A stretch of 64,000 nucleotides of DNA from Pleomorphomonas sp. NRK KF1 (GCF_023721755.1 NZ_JAMDLH010000004.1:310001-374000); one strand, 5' to 3'; numbered from the stretch's first letter, positions 51,573 through 60,690 are shown. Numbers and translations: made by a program. The notes: generated by a model not told the origin, from the letters alone.

Positions 51573-53153
51573 TCAGTTACAGGTCCACTTCCAGTTCTGC
51601 AGCGTCGACGTAATCGGCCAGCCGTGGCCATGCGGCTCGATCTGCGTCTCACCCACGTCGATGCACTCGCTGACGAAGTAGACGTGGTCGAGGTTGACCA
51701 TCCACGCCCAGCCGGCGTCCCCCTTGGCCGAGAAGCCCGTCTTGCCGTCCCATTCGGCCTGCTTCCAGAAGGGGTAGGACGCCTGGAGGCTTTCCGCCGC
51801 CTGCGCCTCGGCGAAGTGGGCATCGACGGCGGCGTTGCTGAAATAGCCGGCGTTGTAGGACTCGATGCCGGCCCAATCGCTCTGGTAGAGACTGTAGACC
51901 TCCTGCGGGCTGTGGCTGCCCCAGCCGAACAGAACGGGGTTGGCGTGCTTCAGCCGGCCGATGCCCTCCCAGGTGTCGCCCTTGGGGGTGATCTCGATGC
52001 CCAGCGCCTTCATCTGCTCGGAAAGCATCACCGCGAGGCCCTGGCGCACGCTGTCGCTGGAGGGGTAGATCACGTCGAAGGCGGCGCGGAGGCCGTCCTT
52101 GACGCGCACGCCGTCGCCGCCCGGCGCCCAGCCGGCCTGATCGAGCAGCGCCTTGGCGGCGTCGACGTCCTCGTCGAGCCGCCCCTCCGGGTTGGACCAC
52201 GGCAGGCCGTCGGCCGGGCCGTAGGCGGGCGTGCCGTGGCCGAGCAGCACCGCGTCGACCAGCGCCTTGCGGTCGAGGCCGAGGTTGATCGCCTTGCGGA
52301 TGGCGATGTCCGAGGTCACGTCGTTGCCGATCGGGTAGCCGCCGGCGTCGGTCTTGCCCTCGTTGCGCAGCATGGGGAACACGATGCCGCGGTTGTCGAC
52401 GGTATCGGCGATCACCGCCTTGAAGCCGTTCGGCAAGCTGTCGGCCAGCGTCGCGGGCACCGACACCACGTCCACCTTGCCGGCGTTGGCGGCGGCCAGC
52501 GACGTGTCCTCGCCGGTGAACAGGAAGGTGATGCGGGTGAAGGGCGATGTCTTGCCGTAGTAGAACGGGTTGGCCTCGACGATCAGCTGCTCGCCCTCGG
52601 TCCACGACACCATGCGGTAGGGGCCGGAGCCGACCGGCTTGCGGGCATAGCCGGCGTCATATTCGGCAGCCGGCACGATGCCGAGCGAGTAGAAGTTCTC
52701 GACGAAGGTGATCCACGGCCGCTTGAGCTTGATCACCACCGTCTCGTCGTCGGTGGCGGTGGCGCTTTCCATGACGGAGAGATCGACGGCGCCGCCCGAC
52801 TTGGCCGTTTCAGTGAAGGTGAAGGCGACGTCCTTGGCCGAAAGCGGCGTGCCGTCGGAAAACTTGACGCCCTCACGCACCTTGACCGTCCAGGTCAGCC
52901 GGTCGTCGCTCAGGCTCCAGGCGGTGGCGAGATCGGGCGTCGTCGAAAGATCCGCCTCGCGCGTCAGAAGCGTCGACTGGAACAGCGGATGCCCATAGCG
53001 CCCCCAGCCGAGCACCGGATCGTACCCATCGTCGGGCTCGCCGCCGATGGCCAGCACCAGCTCCGTCTTGGGCGCGGCAAGGCTCGTGGTGGGATGAAAC
53101 GCCACGAGGGCGGACGCCGCCAGAAGGGCGGTGAGGCAGGTACGAATGGACAC
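51573..53153 (-). CDS. nikA: Nickel-importer substrate-binding protein (solute-binding family 5)
   Basis: This 526-residue periplasmic protein has a signal peptide (1-26, ending SLAAP) and family-5 landmarks: PDLATAWSLSDDRLTWTVKVREGVKFSDGTPLSAKDVAFTF (about 73-113), PVGSGPYRM, and DIAIRKAINLGLDRKALVD. Its length equals NikA of enterobacteria (about 524), although the sequence is nearer to the broader peptide/nickel group. A His-containing HGHGWPIT near the C-terminus could help bind a metal chelate. The exact NikR operator upstream is the main reason to call it a nickel rather than a peptide binder. Confidence 0.82.
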   Translation of the reverse strand: MSIRTCLTALLAASALVAFHPTTSLAAPKTELVLAIGGEPDDGYDPVLGWGRYGHPLFQSTLLTREADLSTTPDLATAWSLSDDRLTWTVKVREGVKFSDGTPLSAKDVAFTFTETAKSGGAVDLSVMESATATDDETVVIKLKRPWITFVENFYSLGIVPAAEYDAGYARKPVGSGPYRMVSWTEGEQLIVEANPFYYGKTSPFTRITFLFTGEDTSLAAANAGKVDVVSVPATLADSLPNGFKAVIADTVDNRGIVFPMLRNEGKTDAGGYPIGNDVTSDIAIRKAINLGLDRKALVDAVLLGHGTPAYGPADGLPWSNPEGRLDEDVDAAKALLDQAGWAPGGDGVRVKDGLRAAFDVIYPSSDSVRQGLAVMLSEQMKALGIEITPKGDTWEGIGRLKHANPVLFGWGSHSPQEVYSLYQSDWAGIESYNAGYFSNAAVDAHFAEAQAAESLQASYPFWKQAEWDGKTGFSAKGDAGWAWMVNLDHVYFVSECIDVGETQIEPHGHGWPITSTLQNWKWTCN

Positions 53154-53593
53154 GGCAAAACTCCTCGCTCGCGTCGGGGACGCGGTCGTTGCACATCGAA
53201 CAAACCGGAATGCGAGGCGACCATAAAACCGAGTCGAGTATGATGTCTACATAAAAAGATCATACCAGAGATCCGGAAAACTATCCATTTCCGGGGCGCG
53301 GGAGGGGTTGAGGGAGAGAGAGGCTGAGGGGGAAAAGGGGGAGTCCGATATCAACCCCTCGCCCCTTTCTGCCTGAGGTCCTCGCCTGCGCAAGGATGAC
53401 AATTTATACATATGTGACAAACAGATAGCGGTTGCGTTCACTTGCGGCGTTGTGTTCCGCGTAATGGCGGCGATGACGCATTGGGGCTTCGCAGGCGGCC
53501 TATCCCACTACTCCCCTCTATATAAAGCTGTCATCCTTGCGCAGGCGAGGACCTCAGGCCGGAAGAGGCGCAACGCCGATATCACGCTCCCCC
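53154..53593. repeat. nik promoter region and head-to-head REP pair
   Basis: Beyond the NikR site, REPs at about 53373-53402 and 53527-53562 (both with GCAG loop and CCTTGC/GCGAGG stem) enclose a 125-base spacer reading GATAGCGG to CTATCCCACTACTCC. The second REP is about 30 bases from the 3' end of GIY-YIG copy B. Confidence 0.82.
53238..53265. promoter_or_regulatory. NikR operator
   Basis: GTATGA (53238-53243), exactly 16 bases, TCATAC (53260-53265). This equals the NikR recognition sequence GTATGA-N16-TCATAC defined for the enterobacterial nik operon. It is 85 bases upstream of the nikA start. Nickel-loaded NikR binding here would shut the operon off. Confidence 0.85.
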
Positions 53594-53884
53594 TCACCAC
53601 ATGATCGTCTCGAAGAGATCCTCCCACTCCGGGTTCATCTCCTCGATCGCCTTGATCTTCCATCCGCGCTTCCAGTGCTTCACCTGCTTTTCGCGCGCGA
53701 TGGCGTCGACGATCTCGTCGTAGTCCTCGTACCAGACCAGCCGCGTGCAATTGTAACTGTCGGAAAACCCGCGATAGACGTGGTTGCGATGCTCCCAGAT
53801 GCGCCCCTCCAGATCGGAGGTGACGCCGACATAGAGCACGCCCTGCGGCTTGTTGGTGACGATGTAGACCCAGCCCGGATTCAT
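53594..53884 (-). CDS. Small GIY-YIG nuclease, copy B
   Basis: The 96-residue single-domain GIY-YIG protein differs from copy A (13739-14029) only at residues 37 (Tyr for Phe), 41 (Ser for Thr), 74 (Gly for Glu) and 86 (Glu for Gly). Catalytic-type residues (Tyr7, Tyr18, Arg28, Glu65) are unchanged. The 45 bases before the ATG (TTGCACACCCC to AAGCTCG) are also conserved. It is enclosed by head-to-head REP pairs, but relative to those outer repeats it points the other way from copy A. Confidence 0.9.
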   Translation of the reverse strand: MNPGWVYIVTNKPQGVLYVGVTSDLEGRIWEHRNHVYRGFSDSYNCTRLVWYEDYDEIVDAIAREKQVKHWKRGWKIKAIEEMNPEWEDLFETIMW

Positions 53885-54332
53885 GGGCCGAGCTTCGCGG
53901 AAATGCGGGGGGTGTGCAACCGTGGATTAGGGAGACCGATATCGGCGTTGCGCCCCTTTCTGCCCGAGGTCCTCGCCTGCGCAAGGATGACAGCTTTATA
54001 TAGAGGGGAGTAGTGGGATAGGCCGCTCGCCACCCCCCAACGCGTCATCACTGCCACCCGCGCGGAACACAACGCCCGCAAGCGTATACAACCGCTATCC
54101 GCCTGTACCCTATATATAAATTGTCATCCTTGCGCAGGCGAGGACCTCGGGCAGAAAGGGGCGCAACGCCGATATAGCGCTCCCCGAACCGCCCCCATAT
54201 AACGCTCCCCTCCCCCAGAAAACGAGAGCGCCCCCACCGCTCTTCATCAGCGGGGGCGCTGGGGAACCGGGGACCGGCCCTCCCGAGGTCGCCGAACGGG
54301 GCACGATCGGCGACCTGCTATCGCTGTCGGCG
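53885..54332. repeat. Head-to-head REP pair upstream of GIY-YIG copy B, and terminator region
   Basis: REPs at about 53960-53992 and 54119-54153 share the GCAG loop. The spacer reads GTGGGATAGGCC to CCGCTATCCGCCTGTA, the same as the left pair of copy A in the same strand orientation. Confidence 0.82.
54227..54260 (-). terminator. Intrinsic terminator of the alkaline phosphatase gene
   Basis: On the minus strand AGCGCCCCC, 16-base loop, GGGGGCGCT, then CTCGTTTTC. A near-identical hairpin stands alone at 61469-61502. Confidence 0.8.
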
Positions 54333-55766
54333 TCAGTACTGGGCGTTGAAGCCGAAGGCCTTGGCGCTGGCCTTGTAGACGTCGGTGTTGTCGACGAAGA
54401 CCTGGCTTTCCGCCGGCACATGGTAGGCGGCGAGGCCGGCTTCCGCCTTGGCGACGGTGGTGAAGAAGTCGGCGCCCTTGCCCTTGGCGTAGAGCGGCAC
54501 CAGCTCGCGGGTGTGGTTGTCGTTGTGCCAGCGGACCAGCGGCAGCGCGCCGGCGCCCTGGCTGACGATGTCCGAATAGGCGGCCTTGTCGGAATCCGGG
54601 CCCAGGAGCAGGCCGTTGCCGTGGTCGGTGGTGACGATCACCAGCGTGTCGTCCCAGGAGGAGTTCGCCTCCACCCAGTCGACCACCGCCTCGACCGACT
54701 GGTTGAAGTCGATCTGCTCCTCGATGAGGCGCGGCAGGTTGTTGGCGTGCGCGGCCCAGTCGACGGCGCCGCCCTCGACCATCAGGAAGAAGCCGTCGGG
54801 GTCCTTGGCCACCACTTCCAGCGCGCCGCGCGTCATGGTGGGCAGGTCCGGCTCATTGGCGAGGAGGTTGCCGGCGGCGACGCCCGCGCGGTTGAACTGC
54901 AGCGTGGCGTTGTTTTCCACGGTGCCGAGCACCTTGGTCTTGCCGCCGAGGTCCAGCGTGCCGGCGGCCAGCGCCTCGAAGTCGGCGCGGGTTTCGATCA
55001 GCTTGTAGTCGGTGGCGCCGGCCTTCAGCTTCTCCCAGGTGTCCTTGCCGCCGACATACTTGAAGGCCGCGTCGTCCTTGGGCTCCATCGGCTTGCCGTT
55101 CTTGTCGAAATAGGGGTGGCCCGAACCCATGACGACGCTCGCAAGGCCGCTCTCCACGATCTCCTTGCCGATGCCGACATAGTCGTTGCGGCTGCGGTTG
55201 TGGGCGAGGAAGCCGGCCGGCGTCGCGTGGCTCCACTGCACCGAGGTGATGACGCCCAGCGCCCGGCCGCTTTCCACCGCCATCTCGCCGATGTGCGTGA
55301 GGCGCTGGTCGGTGTTCGACCAGTTGATGGCGTTGTTGTAGGTCTTGTGGCCGGTGGCGAGCGCCGTGGCGGCGGCGGCGCTGTCGGTCACGTCGGCGCG
55401 GACGTAGTCGTAGCCGGCGAAGAAGCCGGCATAGTCGCCGATGGCGCCCTTGAAGACGGTGTCGACCGGCGCGGCATCCCAGATGGCGGCCGAATCGAAC
55501 TTGACCGAGCCCTCGTCGGTGCCCGTCGGCTCCTTGTTGGTGTTGAGCGGGTGGGTCGACATGAACAGCTTGGTGTCGAAGCCGTCATAGACCTCGTGGC
55601 CCAGGCCGCCGTGGCGGTAGTAGCTCGCCGCGTGCCAGGTGTTGATGCCGGCGCCGTCGGAAATCATGACGATGACGTTCTTGGCGACGCCGTCGGCGGC
55701 GACGGCGGCCGGCACGATCGCCGACGTCGCGGCGAAGGCGATCAGGAATGTCTTGATCAAGCGCAT
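54333..55766 (-). CDS. Alkaline phosphatase (PhoA superfamily), exported
   Basis: The ATG at 55766 has GGGGAGC upstream; 477 residues. A signal peptide (1-23, ending AAVAAD) precedes the metalloenzyme core: Asp37 in VIVMISDGAG, nucleophile Ser129 in VTDSAAAATALATGHKT, EGGAVDWAAHANN and TTDHGNG with further zinc ligands. It releases phosphate from monoesters in the periplasm using zinc and magnesium. A Zur-like box 35-52 bases upstream of the start hints that expression follows zinc status. The gene is followed by a strong terminator; traces of a lost paralogue with the same flanks lie 6 kb away. Confidence 0.92.
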   Translation of the reverse strand: MRLIKTFLIAFAATSAIVPAAVAADGVAKNVIVMISDGAGINTWHAASYYRHGGLGHEVYDGFDTKLFMSTHPLNTNKEPTGTDEGSVKFDSAAIWDAAPVDTVFKGAIGDYAGFFAGYDYVRADVTDSAAAATALATGHKTYNNAINWSNTDQRLTHIGEMAVESGRALGVITSVQWSHATPAGFLAHNRSRNDYVGIGKEIVESGLASVVMGSGHPYFDKNGKPMEPKDDAAFKYVGGKDTWEKLKAGATDYKLIETRADFEALAAGTLDLGGKTKVLGTVENNATLQFNRAGVAAGNLLANEPDLPTMTRGALEVVAKDPDGFFLMVEGGAVDWAAHANNLPRLIEEQIDFNQSVEAVVDWVEANSSWDDTLVIVTTDHGNGLLLGPDSDKAAYSDIVSQGAGALPLVRWHNDNHTRELVPLYAKGKGADFFTTVAKAEAGLAAYHVPAESQVFVDNTDVYKASAKAFGFNAQY

Positions 55767-55800
55767 CTGGAGCTCCCCTGTCCGAAGTGACAGAGGAGGC

Positions 55801-55818
55801 GTAACGTTATACCATTGC
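55801..55818. promoter_or_regulatory. Zur-like box upstream of alkaline phosphatase
   Basis: GTAACGTTATACCATTGC agrees at 15 of 18 positions with the symmetric alphaproteobacterial-type Zur sequence GTAATGTTATAACATTAC. A partner box stands at 61564-61581. Confidence 0.45.
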
Positions 55819-55928
55819 ACTTATGCGACACCGGCCGCGCATCCGTGGTAGTGCGGATGGCGGCGGCAAGTCCGGCGGGAGAGTGGGCGGCCCGTATCAC
55901 GCGCCCTCAGCCAAGCGCCCCTCTCCCC

Positions 55929-56585
55929 CTACCTCGCAACTTCCAGCTTGGCGAAGGCGTGGTCGAACAGGCGGTTCCATTCGTCGACAAGGTCGATCTC
56001 GTCGGGTTTGCGCAGCCAGCGCAGTTGCAGCCCGTCCATCAGGGCCAGCACGTGCCGGGCGACGTGCTCGGCGTTGGCAACGCCCCGGATCGACCGGGCG
56101 AACAGCGTGAGCGCCATGTCTTCCCGGTCCTGGAAATAGCCGTGGGCGGGGTGCGTCGGCTCCAGCGATTCGGCGTTGAGCACGCTGTAGAGGCGGACGA
56201 TTTCCGGCTGGCCGGCGTTGCGGCGGATCAGGGCGGTGCAGAGCTGGCGCAGCGTCACCGGCAGCGGATCGAGGTCGATGTCGTCCCGACTCACCCCGAG
56301 CAGCCCGGCCAGCGCCTGGAAGTCGGCCTCGTCGCGATACTCCAGCACGGCGATCAACAGCCGCGCCTTGTTCTGGAAGTGATGCAGCACGCCCGCCTCG
56401 GTGATGCCGCAGAGCACGGCGGCGTCCCGCAGCGTCACCCCCCAGAAGCCGCGCTCGGCAATCAGCTGGGTCGCCGCCTCGATGATCTGCGAGCGGCGCG
56501 CGTCGGCCGATTTGCGCTCGCGCGTCAGGCGGGGCGGGGGTGAAAGCTCTCGGGCCAAGGGAATCGACTCTCTTCGTAAATTCAC
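55929..56585 (-). CDS. TetR-family transcriptional regulator
   Basis: This 218-residue regulator has a TetR helix-turn-helix at about 29-75 (ARRSQIIEAATQLIAERGFWGVTLRDAAVLCGITEAGVLHHFQNKARLL) and a C-terminal helical sensor domain. It is divergent from a GH3 glucosidase and MFS transporter operon, with a palindromic site in the 115-base gap, so it most likely represses that operon until a sugar or glycoside inducer is present. The first 20 residues are a polar extension; an internal start is possible. Confidence 0.88.
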   Translation of the reverse strand: MNLRRESIPLARELSPPPRLTRERKSADARRSQIIEAATQLIAERGFWGVTLRDAAVLCGITEAGVLHHFQNKARLLIAVLEYRDEADFQALAGLLGVSRDDIDLDPLPVTLRQLCTALIRRNAGQPEIVRLYSVLNAESLEPTHPAHGYFQDREDMALTLFARSIRGVANAEHVARHVLALMDGLQLRWLRKPDEIDLVDEWNRLFDHAFAKLEVAR

Positions 56586-56646
56586 GGATGGCCTTCTTAT
56601 AGCACATCTTTTTCGCCTCCGTCAGCGTCGCGCCCCGGCTTTACAG

Positions 56647-56663
56647 AATACCTAGTATGTATT
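56647..56663. promoter_or_regulatory. Candidate operator of the glucosidase operon
   Basis: AATAC-CTAGTAT-GTATT, a 17-base palindrome 38 bases before the glucosidase start and between divergent regulator and target. Confidence 0.5.
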
Positions 56664-56700
56664 AAGTAAGGCGCATCGCGTTACTCGAGGGAGGACCAGA

Positions 56701-58986
56701 ATGACCCTTAACCGCCCCCACACGGAGGCGGCGCCCGACGCTGCGTCGCCGGCACCGGAAGCCTTCGCCCCAGACACCTTCACGCAGGCCGTCGACCGGG
56801 TGCGCAAAGGCGCCAAGCCCGTTGACGAAGCCCGCGCGCTCTATGCCCGCATGACCGCCGACGAACGCCTTTCGCTGCTCGGTGGCGACCAGCCCTTCTG
56901 GGAGGCCATGCAGAGCCTGGTCGAGGACGGCTACAACGTCTACCCCTACGTCATGGGCGCGGTGGACCGGCTGGGCGTTCCCGGCGTGCGCTTCGCCGAC
57001 GGTCCGCGCGGCTCGGTTCTCGGCCGCTCCACCTGCTTCCCCGTCTCCATGGCGCGCGGCGCCACCTGGGACGTTGCACTGGAGGAGAAGGTCGGCGAGG
57101 TGATCGGCCGGGAAATCCGCGCCCTCGGCGCCAACTTCTTCGGCGGCGTCTGCATCAACCTGCCGCGCCATCCGGCCTGGGGCCGGGTGCAGGAGACCTA
57201 CTCCGACCAGCCGGTGATCCTCGGCGAGATGGGCGCGGCGCTGACGCGCGGCATCCAGCACCATGCCATGGCCTGCGCCAAGCACTTCGCGCTCAACAGC
57301 ATGGAGAACGCCCGCTTCTCGGTCGACGTCACCATTGCCGAGGCCGACCTGCACGAAACCTTCCTGCCGCATTTCAAGCGCGTCATCGATGAAGGCGCCT
57401 TCGCGGTAATGAGCTCCTACAATTCGGTCAACGGCACCTGGGCCGGCCAGAACGCCGACCTGCTGACCAGGACGCTGCGCGACACCTGGCAATTCGAAGG
57501 CTTCGTCATCACCGACTTCATCTGGGGCATGCGCGACGGCGGCAAGGCCCTCGTCGCCGGGCTCGACGTCGAGGCGCCGATGCGCCAGCAGCGCGGCGAA
57601 CGCCTGCCGGCCGACCTCGACAGCGGCAAGTGCAGCTGGGCCGACGTCGAGCGCGCCGGCCTGCGCATCCTGAAGACGCAGTTGCGCTTCTATGCCCAGC
57701 GCGACGCCGCCGATCCCGCGCCGTCGGTGGTCGCCTCCGCCGATCACGTCGCCCTCGCCCGCGAGGCGGCCGGCCGCGCCATGGTGCTGTTGCGCAACGA
57801 GACGGTGGGCGCCGCCCCGGTGCTGCCGCTCGATCCGAGAAAGCTCGCCTCGCTTGCCGTCGTCGGCCGCCTTTGCGACACGCCCAACACCGGCGACCTC
57901 GGCTCGTCGTCGGTGCGCGCGCCCTATGTCGTCACCCCGCTCGCCGGCCTCGGCAAGGCGCTTGAGGGCACCTCCGTCGCGCTGCACTCCGACGCGTCCG
58001 GCGATCCGGCCAAGGCCGCCGCGCTGGCCGCCAAGGCCGACGCAGCCGTCGTGGTCGTCGGCTATACCTCGGCCGACGAAGGCGAGTTCGTCGACGGCTC
58101 GGTGGCAACCCGCGCCGACCTCCTCGCCCTCTACCCCGAGGCGCGGAACGACGCGGAACGCGCCCAGCGCGACAAGGTGCTCGCAACCCTCGGCGGCGGC
58201 ACCAGCGTGGTCGGCGGCGGCAAAGCCGGCGGCGATCGCCTGTCGCTGGGCCTGCTGCCGGAGGACGTGGCGCTGATCAGGGCCGTGGCCGCCGTCAATC
58301 CGCGCACCGTCGTGGTGATCGAGACGGCCGGCGCCGTCATCGTCCACGACTGGAAGGATCTGGTGCCCGCCATCCTCATCGGCTGGTACGCCGGTATGGA
58401 AGGCGGCCACGCGCTGGCCGAGGTGGTCTTCGGCAAGCGCAACCCCAGCGGCCGCCTGCCCTACCCGATCCCGGCCGATGCCAGGGACACGCCCTTCTTC
58501 GACCGCGATGCCAAGGCCATCACCTACGACCACTGGTACAGCCACCGCCTGATGCAGAAGAACGGCGTCGCCGCCGACTTCCCCCTCGGCTTCGGCCTGT
58601 CCTACTCGGCCTATCGCCTGTCCGACATGCAGGTCGATCCGGCCGGCGATGACAGCCTCAAGCTCCGCGTCACGGTGGCCAACGCCGGTGCCGTGGCCGG
58701 CCATCACGTGGTGCAGGTCTATGGTGCGCGCACCGACGGCGACCGGGCCGACGAGCGCGAGCTGCTCGGCTTTGCCGTGGTGGATCTCGCCGCCGGTGAG
58801 CGGAAGACGGTCGAGGTGACCGCCTCGCTGCTGCCGCTCGGCCGCTGGGATGCCGCCACCCGCCGCATCCGCGTCGCATCCGGTCTCATCCGCGTCGAAG
58901 CCGCCGGCTTCTGGGGCGATCCCGACCGTCTCACCGCCACCATCAATGTCACTGGCAACGTCACTGGCAAGATCGCCGGCAACTGA
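56701..58986 (+). CDS. Glycoside hydrolase family 3 (beta-glucosidase-like)
   Basis: This 761-residue enzyme has the GH3 N-terminal barrel (about 80-330) with RFADGPRG (97-104), KHF at 194-196 and nucleophile Asp272 in GFVITDFIWGMRDG. The second alpha/beta domain contains LLRNE, DLGSSSV and WYAGMEGGHALAEVVFGKRNPSGRLPYP, and a fibronectin-III-like domain closes the protein. No signal peptide is seen, so it acts in the cytoplasm on an imported glycoside, matching the MFS carrier encoded just downstream. The exact linkage cleaved cannot be read from sequence. Confidence 0.9.
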   Translation: MTLNRPHTEAAPDAASPAPEAFAPDTFTQAVDRVRKGAKPVDEARALYARMTADERLSLLGGDQPFWEAMQSLVEDGYNVYPYVMGAVDRLGVPGVRFADGPRGSVLGRSTCFPVSMARGATWDVALEEKVGEVIGREIRALGANFFGGVCINLPRHPAWGRVQETYSDQPVILGEMGAALTRGIQHHAMACAKHFALNSMENARFSVDVTIAEADLHETFLPHFKRVIDEGAFAVMSSYNSVNGTWAGQNADLLTRTLRDTWQFEGFVITDFIWGMRDGGKALVAGLDVEAPMRQQRGERLPADLDSGKCSWADVERAGLRILKTQLRFYAQRDAADPAPSVVASADHVALAREAAGRAMVLLRNETVGAAPVLPLDPRKLASLAVVGRLCDTPNTGDLGSSSVRAPYVVTPLAGLGKALEGTSVALHSDASGDPAKAAALAAKADAAVVVVGYTSADEGEFVDGSVATRADLLALYPEARNDAERAQRDKVLATLGGGTSVVGGGKAGGDRLSLGLLPEDVALIRAVAAVNPRTVVVIETAGAVIVHDWKDLVPAILIGWYAGMEGGHALAEVVFGKRNPSGRLPYPIPADARDTPFFDRDAKAITYDHWYSHRLMQKNGVAADFPLGFGLSYSAYRLSDMQVDPAGDDSLKLRVTVANAGAVAGHHVVQVYGARTDGDRADERELLGFAVVDLAAGERKTVEVTASLLPLGRWDAATRRIRVASGLIRVEAAGFWGDPDRLTATINVTGNVTGKIAGN

Positions 58987-59070
58987 TCCCCCCCTTTTGC
59001 CGAGCCGACCCGCCGCCGGGGCCCACCCCCTGATCCCCGGCGGCGTGGTCGATCCCTGCGGAGATTTCCC

Positions 59071-60351
59071 ATGACCTCTGTTCCTTCGTCCGAGGGCGAA
59101 GCCGCCCTCCCCTGGTCTGCCTCCATCGGCGACGCCGAGCAGCCGCGCGTTCCCTATCGCCTGGGCATCGCGCTCTGCGCCGGCGTGCTCTTGTGGCTCG
59201 GGCCCTATTTCGGCACCGCCACCGTGCTGCTGCCGGCCCGCGTCGCCATCATCGATCCCGGCAACAAGGCCAACATCATCGCCATGCTGTCGATCGCGGC
59301 CATGGTGGTCGCCACCGTCGCCAACATCCTGATCGGCGCCCTGTCCGACCTGACGCGCTCGCGCCTCGGCCGCCGCACGCCCTGGCTGATCGCCGGCTCG
59401 GTTGGCTCGGCCGCCATGCTGATCCTGATGGGCAAGGCCGACAGCGTCGGCCTGCTCTTGGTCGAGTGGTGCATCTTCCAGGTGTTCCTCAACGCCATCG
59501 TCGCGCCGCTCCTGGCGGTGATTTCCGACCGGATCGCCCCGGCCCACCGCGGCACCATCTCGTCGATCTACGCCTTCGGCTTCACGCTCGGCCTCTACGG
59601 CGGGCAGTATTTCAACGCCCGCTTCCTCGACGACCTGATGACCGGCTTCGTCTCCATGGCGGTGCTGATCCTGCTGTCGGGGCCGATCGCCGCGATGATC
59701 ATGCGCGAGGCCTCCAGCCGGCCGATGCCGAGGCGCACCCTCAGCCGCGACATGATCCTCGACAACTTCTCCATTCCCCGCCGCAACGCCCGCGACTACT
59801 ACCTCGCCCTGTTCGGCAAGCTGATGATCACCACCGCCACCTTCGCCATCCAGGGCTACCAGCTGTTCATCCTCACCGACTACCTCAAGGTGGCCGAGGG
59901 CGACGTCGGCCGGCAGATCGAGCTGATCTCCATCATCCTGATGGTCACGGCGCTGGCCATGGCGCTGGTGGCCGGCCCGATCTCCGACAAGATCGGCCGC
60001 CGCAAGGGCCCGGTGGCGCTCGCCGGGCTGATGGTCGCCGTCGGCGCGCTGGTGCCCTTCTTCTCCACCGCGCCCTGGACCATGCTGGTCTACGCGCTGA
60101 TCGCCGGCATCGGCAGCGGCATCTTCAACTCGGTGGATCAGGCGCTCAACGTCGAGGTGCTGCCCAACCCGGCCACCGCCGCCAAGGACCTCGGCGTGCT
60201 CAACCTCGCCAACACCGGCGGCCAGATCCTCGGCCCGGCCATCGCCGCCGTCGCCATCTCGGCCATCGGCTACCAGATGATCTTCCCCACGGTCGCCGTC
60301 GTCGCCGTCATCGGCGTCGTCATGATCGCCATGATCCGCTCGGTCCGCTGA
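59071..60351 (+). CDS. MFS transporter, probable glycoside importer
   Basis: This 426-residue protein has 12 membrane segments. The loop motif GALSDLTRSRLGRRTPWL (about 90-107) and the second-half copy GPISDKIGRRKGP (about 304-316) are MFS signatures; the first is also typical of sugar-cation symporters. It lies 84 bases after the glucosidase gene on the same strand and is followed by a terminator, so the pair forms a two-gene uptake-and-cleavage operon controlled by the divergent TetR protein. Confidence 0.87.
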   Translation: MTSVPSSEGEAALPWSASIGDAEQPRVPYRLGIALCAGVLLWLGPYFGTATVLLPARVAIIDPGNKANIIAMLSIAAMVVATVANILIGALSDLTRSRLGRRTPWLIAGSVGSAAMLILMGKADSVGLLLVEWCIFQVFLNAIVAPLLAVISDRIAPAHRGTISSIYAFGFTLGLYGGQYFNARFLDDLMTGFVSMAVLILLSGPIAAMIMREASSRPMPRRTLSRDMILDNFSIPRRNARDYYLALFGKLMITTATFAIQGYQLFILTDYLKVAEGDVGRQIELISIILMVTALAMALVAGPISDKIGRRKGPVALAGLMVAVGALVPFFSTAPWTMLVYALIAGIGSGIFNSVDQALNVEVLPNPATAAKDLGVLNLANTGGQILGPAIAAVAISAIGYQMIFPTVAVVAVIGVVMIAMIRSVR

Positions 60352-60383
60352 CAGAACGGCTTCGGAAGCGACACCAAACCTGC

Positions 60384-60406
60384 AAGGGCCGCCCAGCGCG
60401 GCCCTT
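60384..60406 (+). terminator. Intrinsic terminator of the glucosidase operon
   Basis: AAGGGCCGC, 5 bases, GCGGCCCTT perfect stem, 32 bases after the transporter stop. Confidence 0.75.
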
Positions 60407-60426
60407 CGCCTTTGGCGACACGCCCC

Positions 60427-60690
60427 CTACGCCTCCACCACCCTGATCTCCGGCACGCCGTCGATCACCAGCCGGATCTGGCCCCGCTCCGGACGGAGGA
60501 GGCGCACGGGGCCGCCGCGTTCTTCCAGTCGGCGGCGCAGGAGGATCAGGCGGGTTTCGAGGTTGTCCTTGAAGTCGGGAAGGTTGAACGCGCGGTCGCG
60601 GCGGATCTCGCGGTTGGAGAAGTCGCAGCGCCCGGTCTCCAAGTAGCTGCGCACGAAGTGGTGCAGCAGACGCCCCGGCACGCCCCGGAT
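60427..60690 (-). pseudogene. 5'-truncated gene joined to a REP
   Basis: The minus-strand frame encodes about 85 residues of a genuine-looking C-terminal domain (LLHHFVRSYLETGRCDF, then NLPDFKDNLETRLILLRRRL, ending VPEIRVVEA), helical with a possible winged-helix end. Upstream of about 60690 the frame continues only into REP sequence, which supplies an artificial start. The parent gene's 5' part has been removed, with the break inside or at a REP. Family not recognised. Confidence 0.6.

Noticed and set aside
56662-59547. 961-codon minus-strand frame opposite the GH3 gene
   Set aside because: His/Gly/Ala-rich shadow of the glucosidase and transporter genes with no domain signature.
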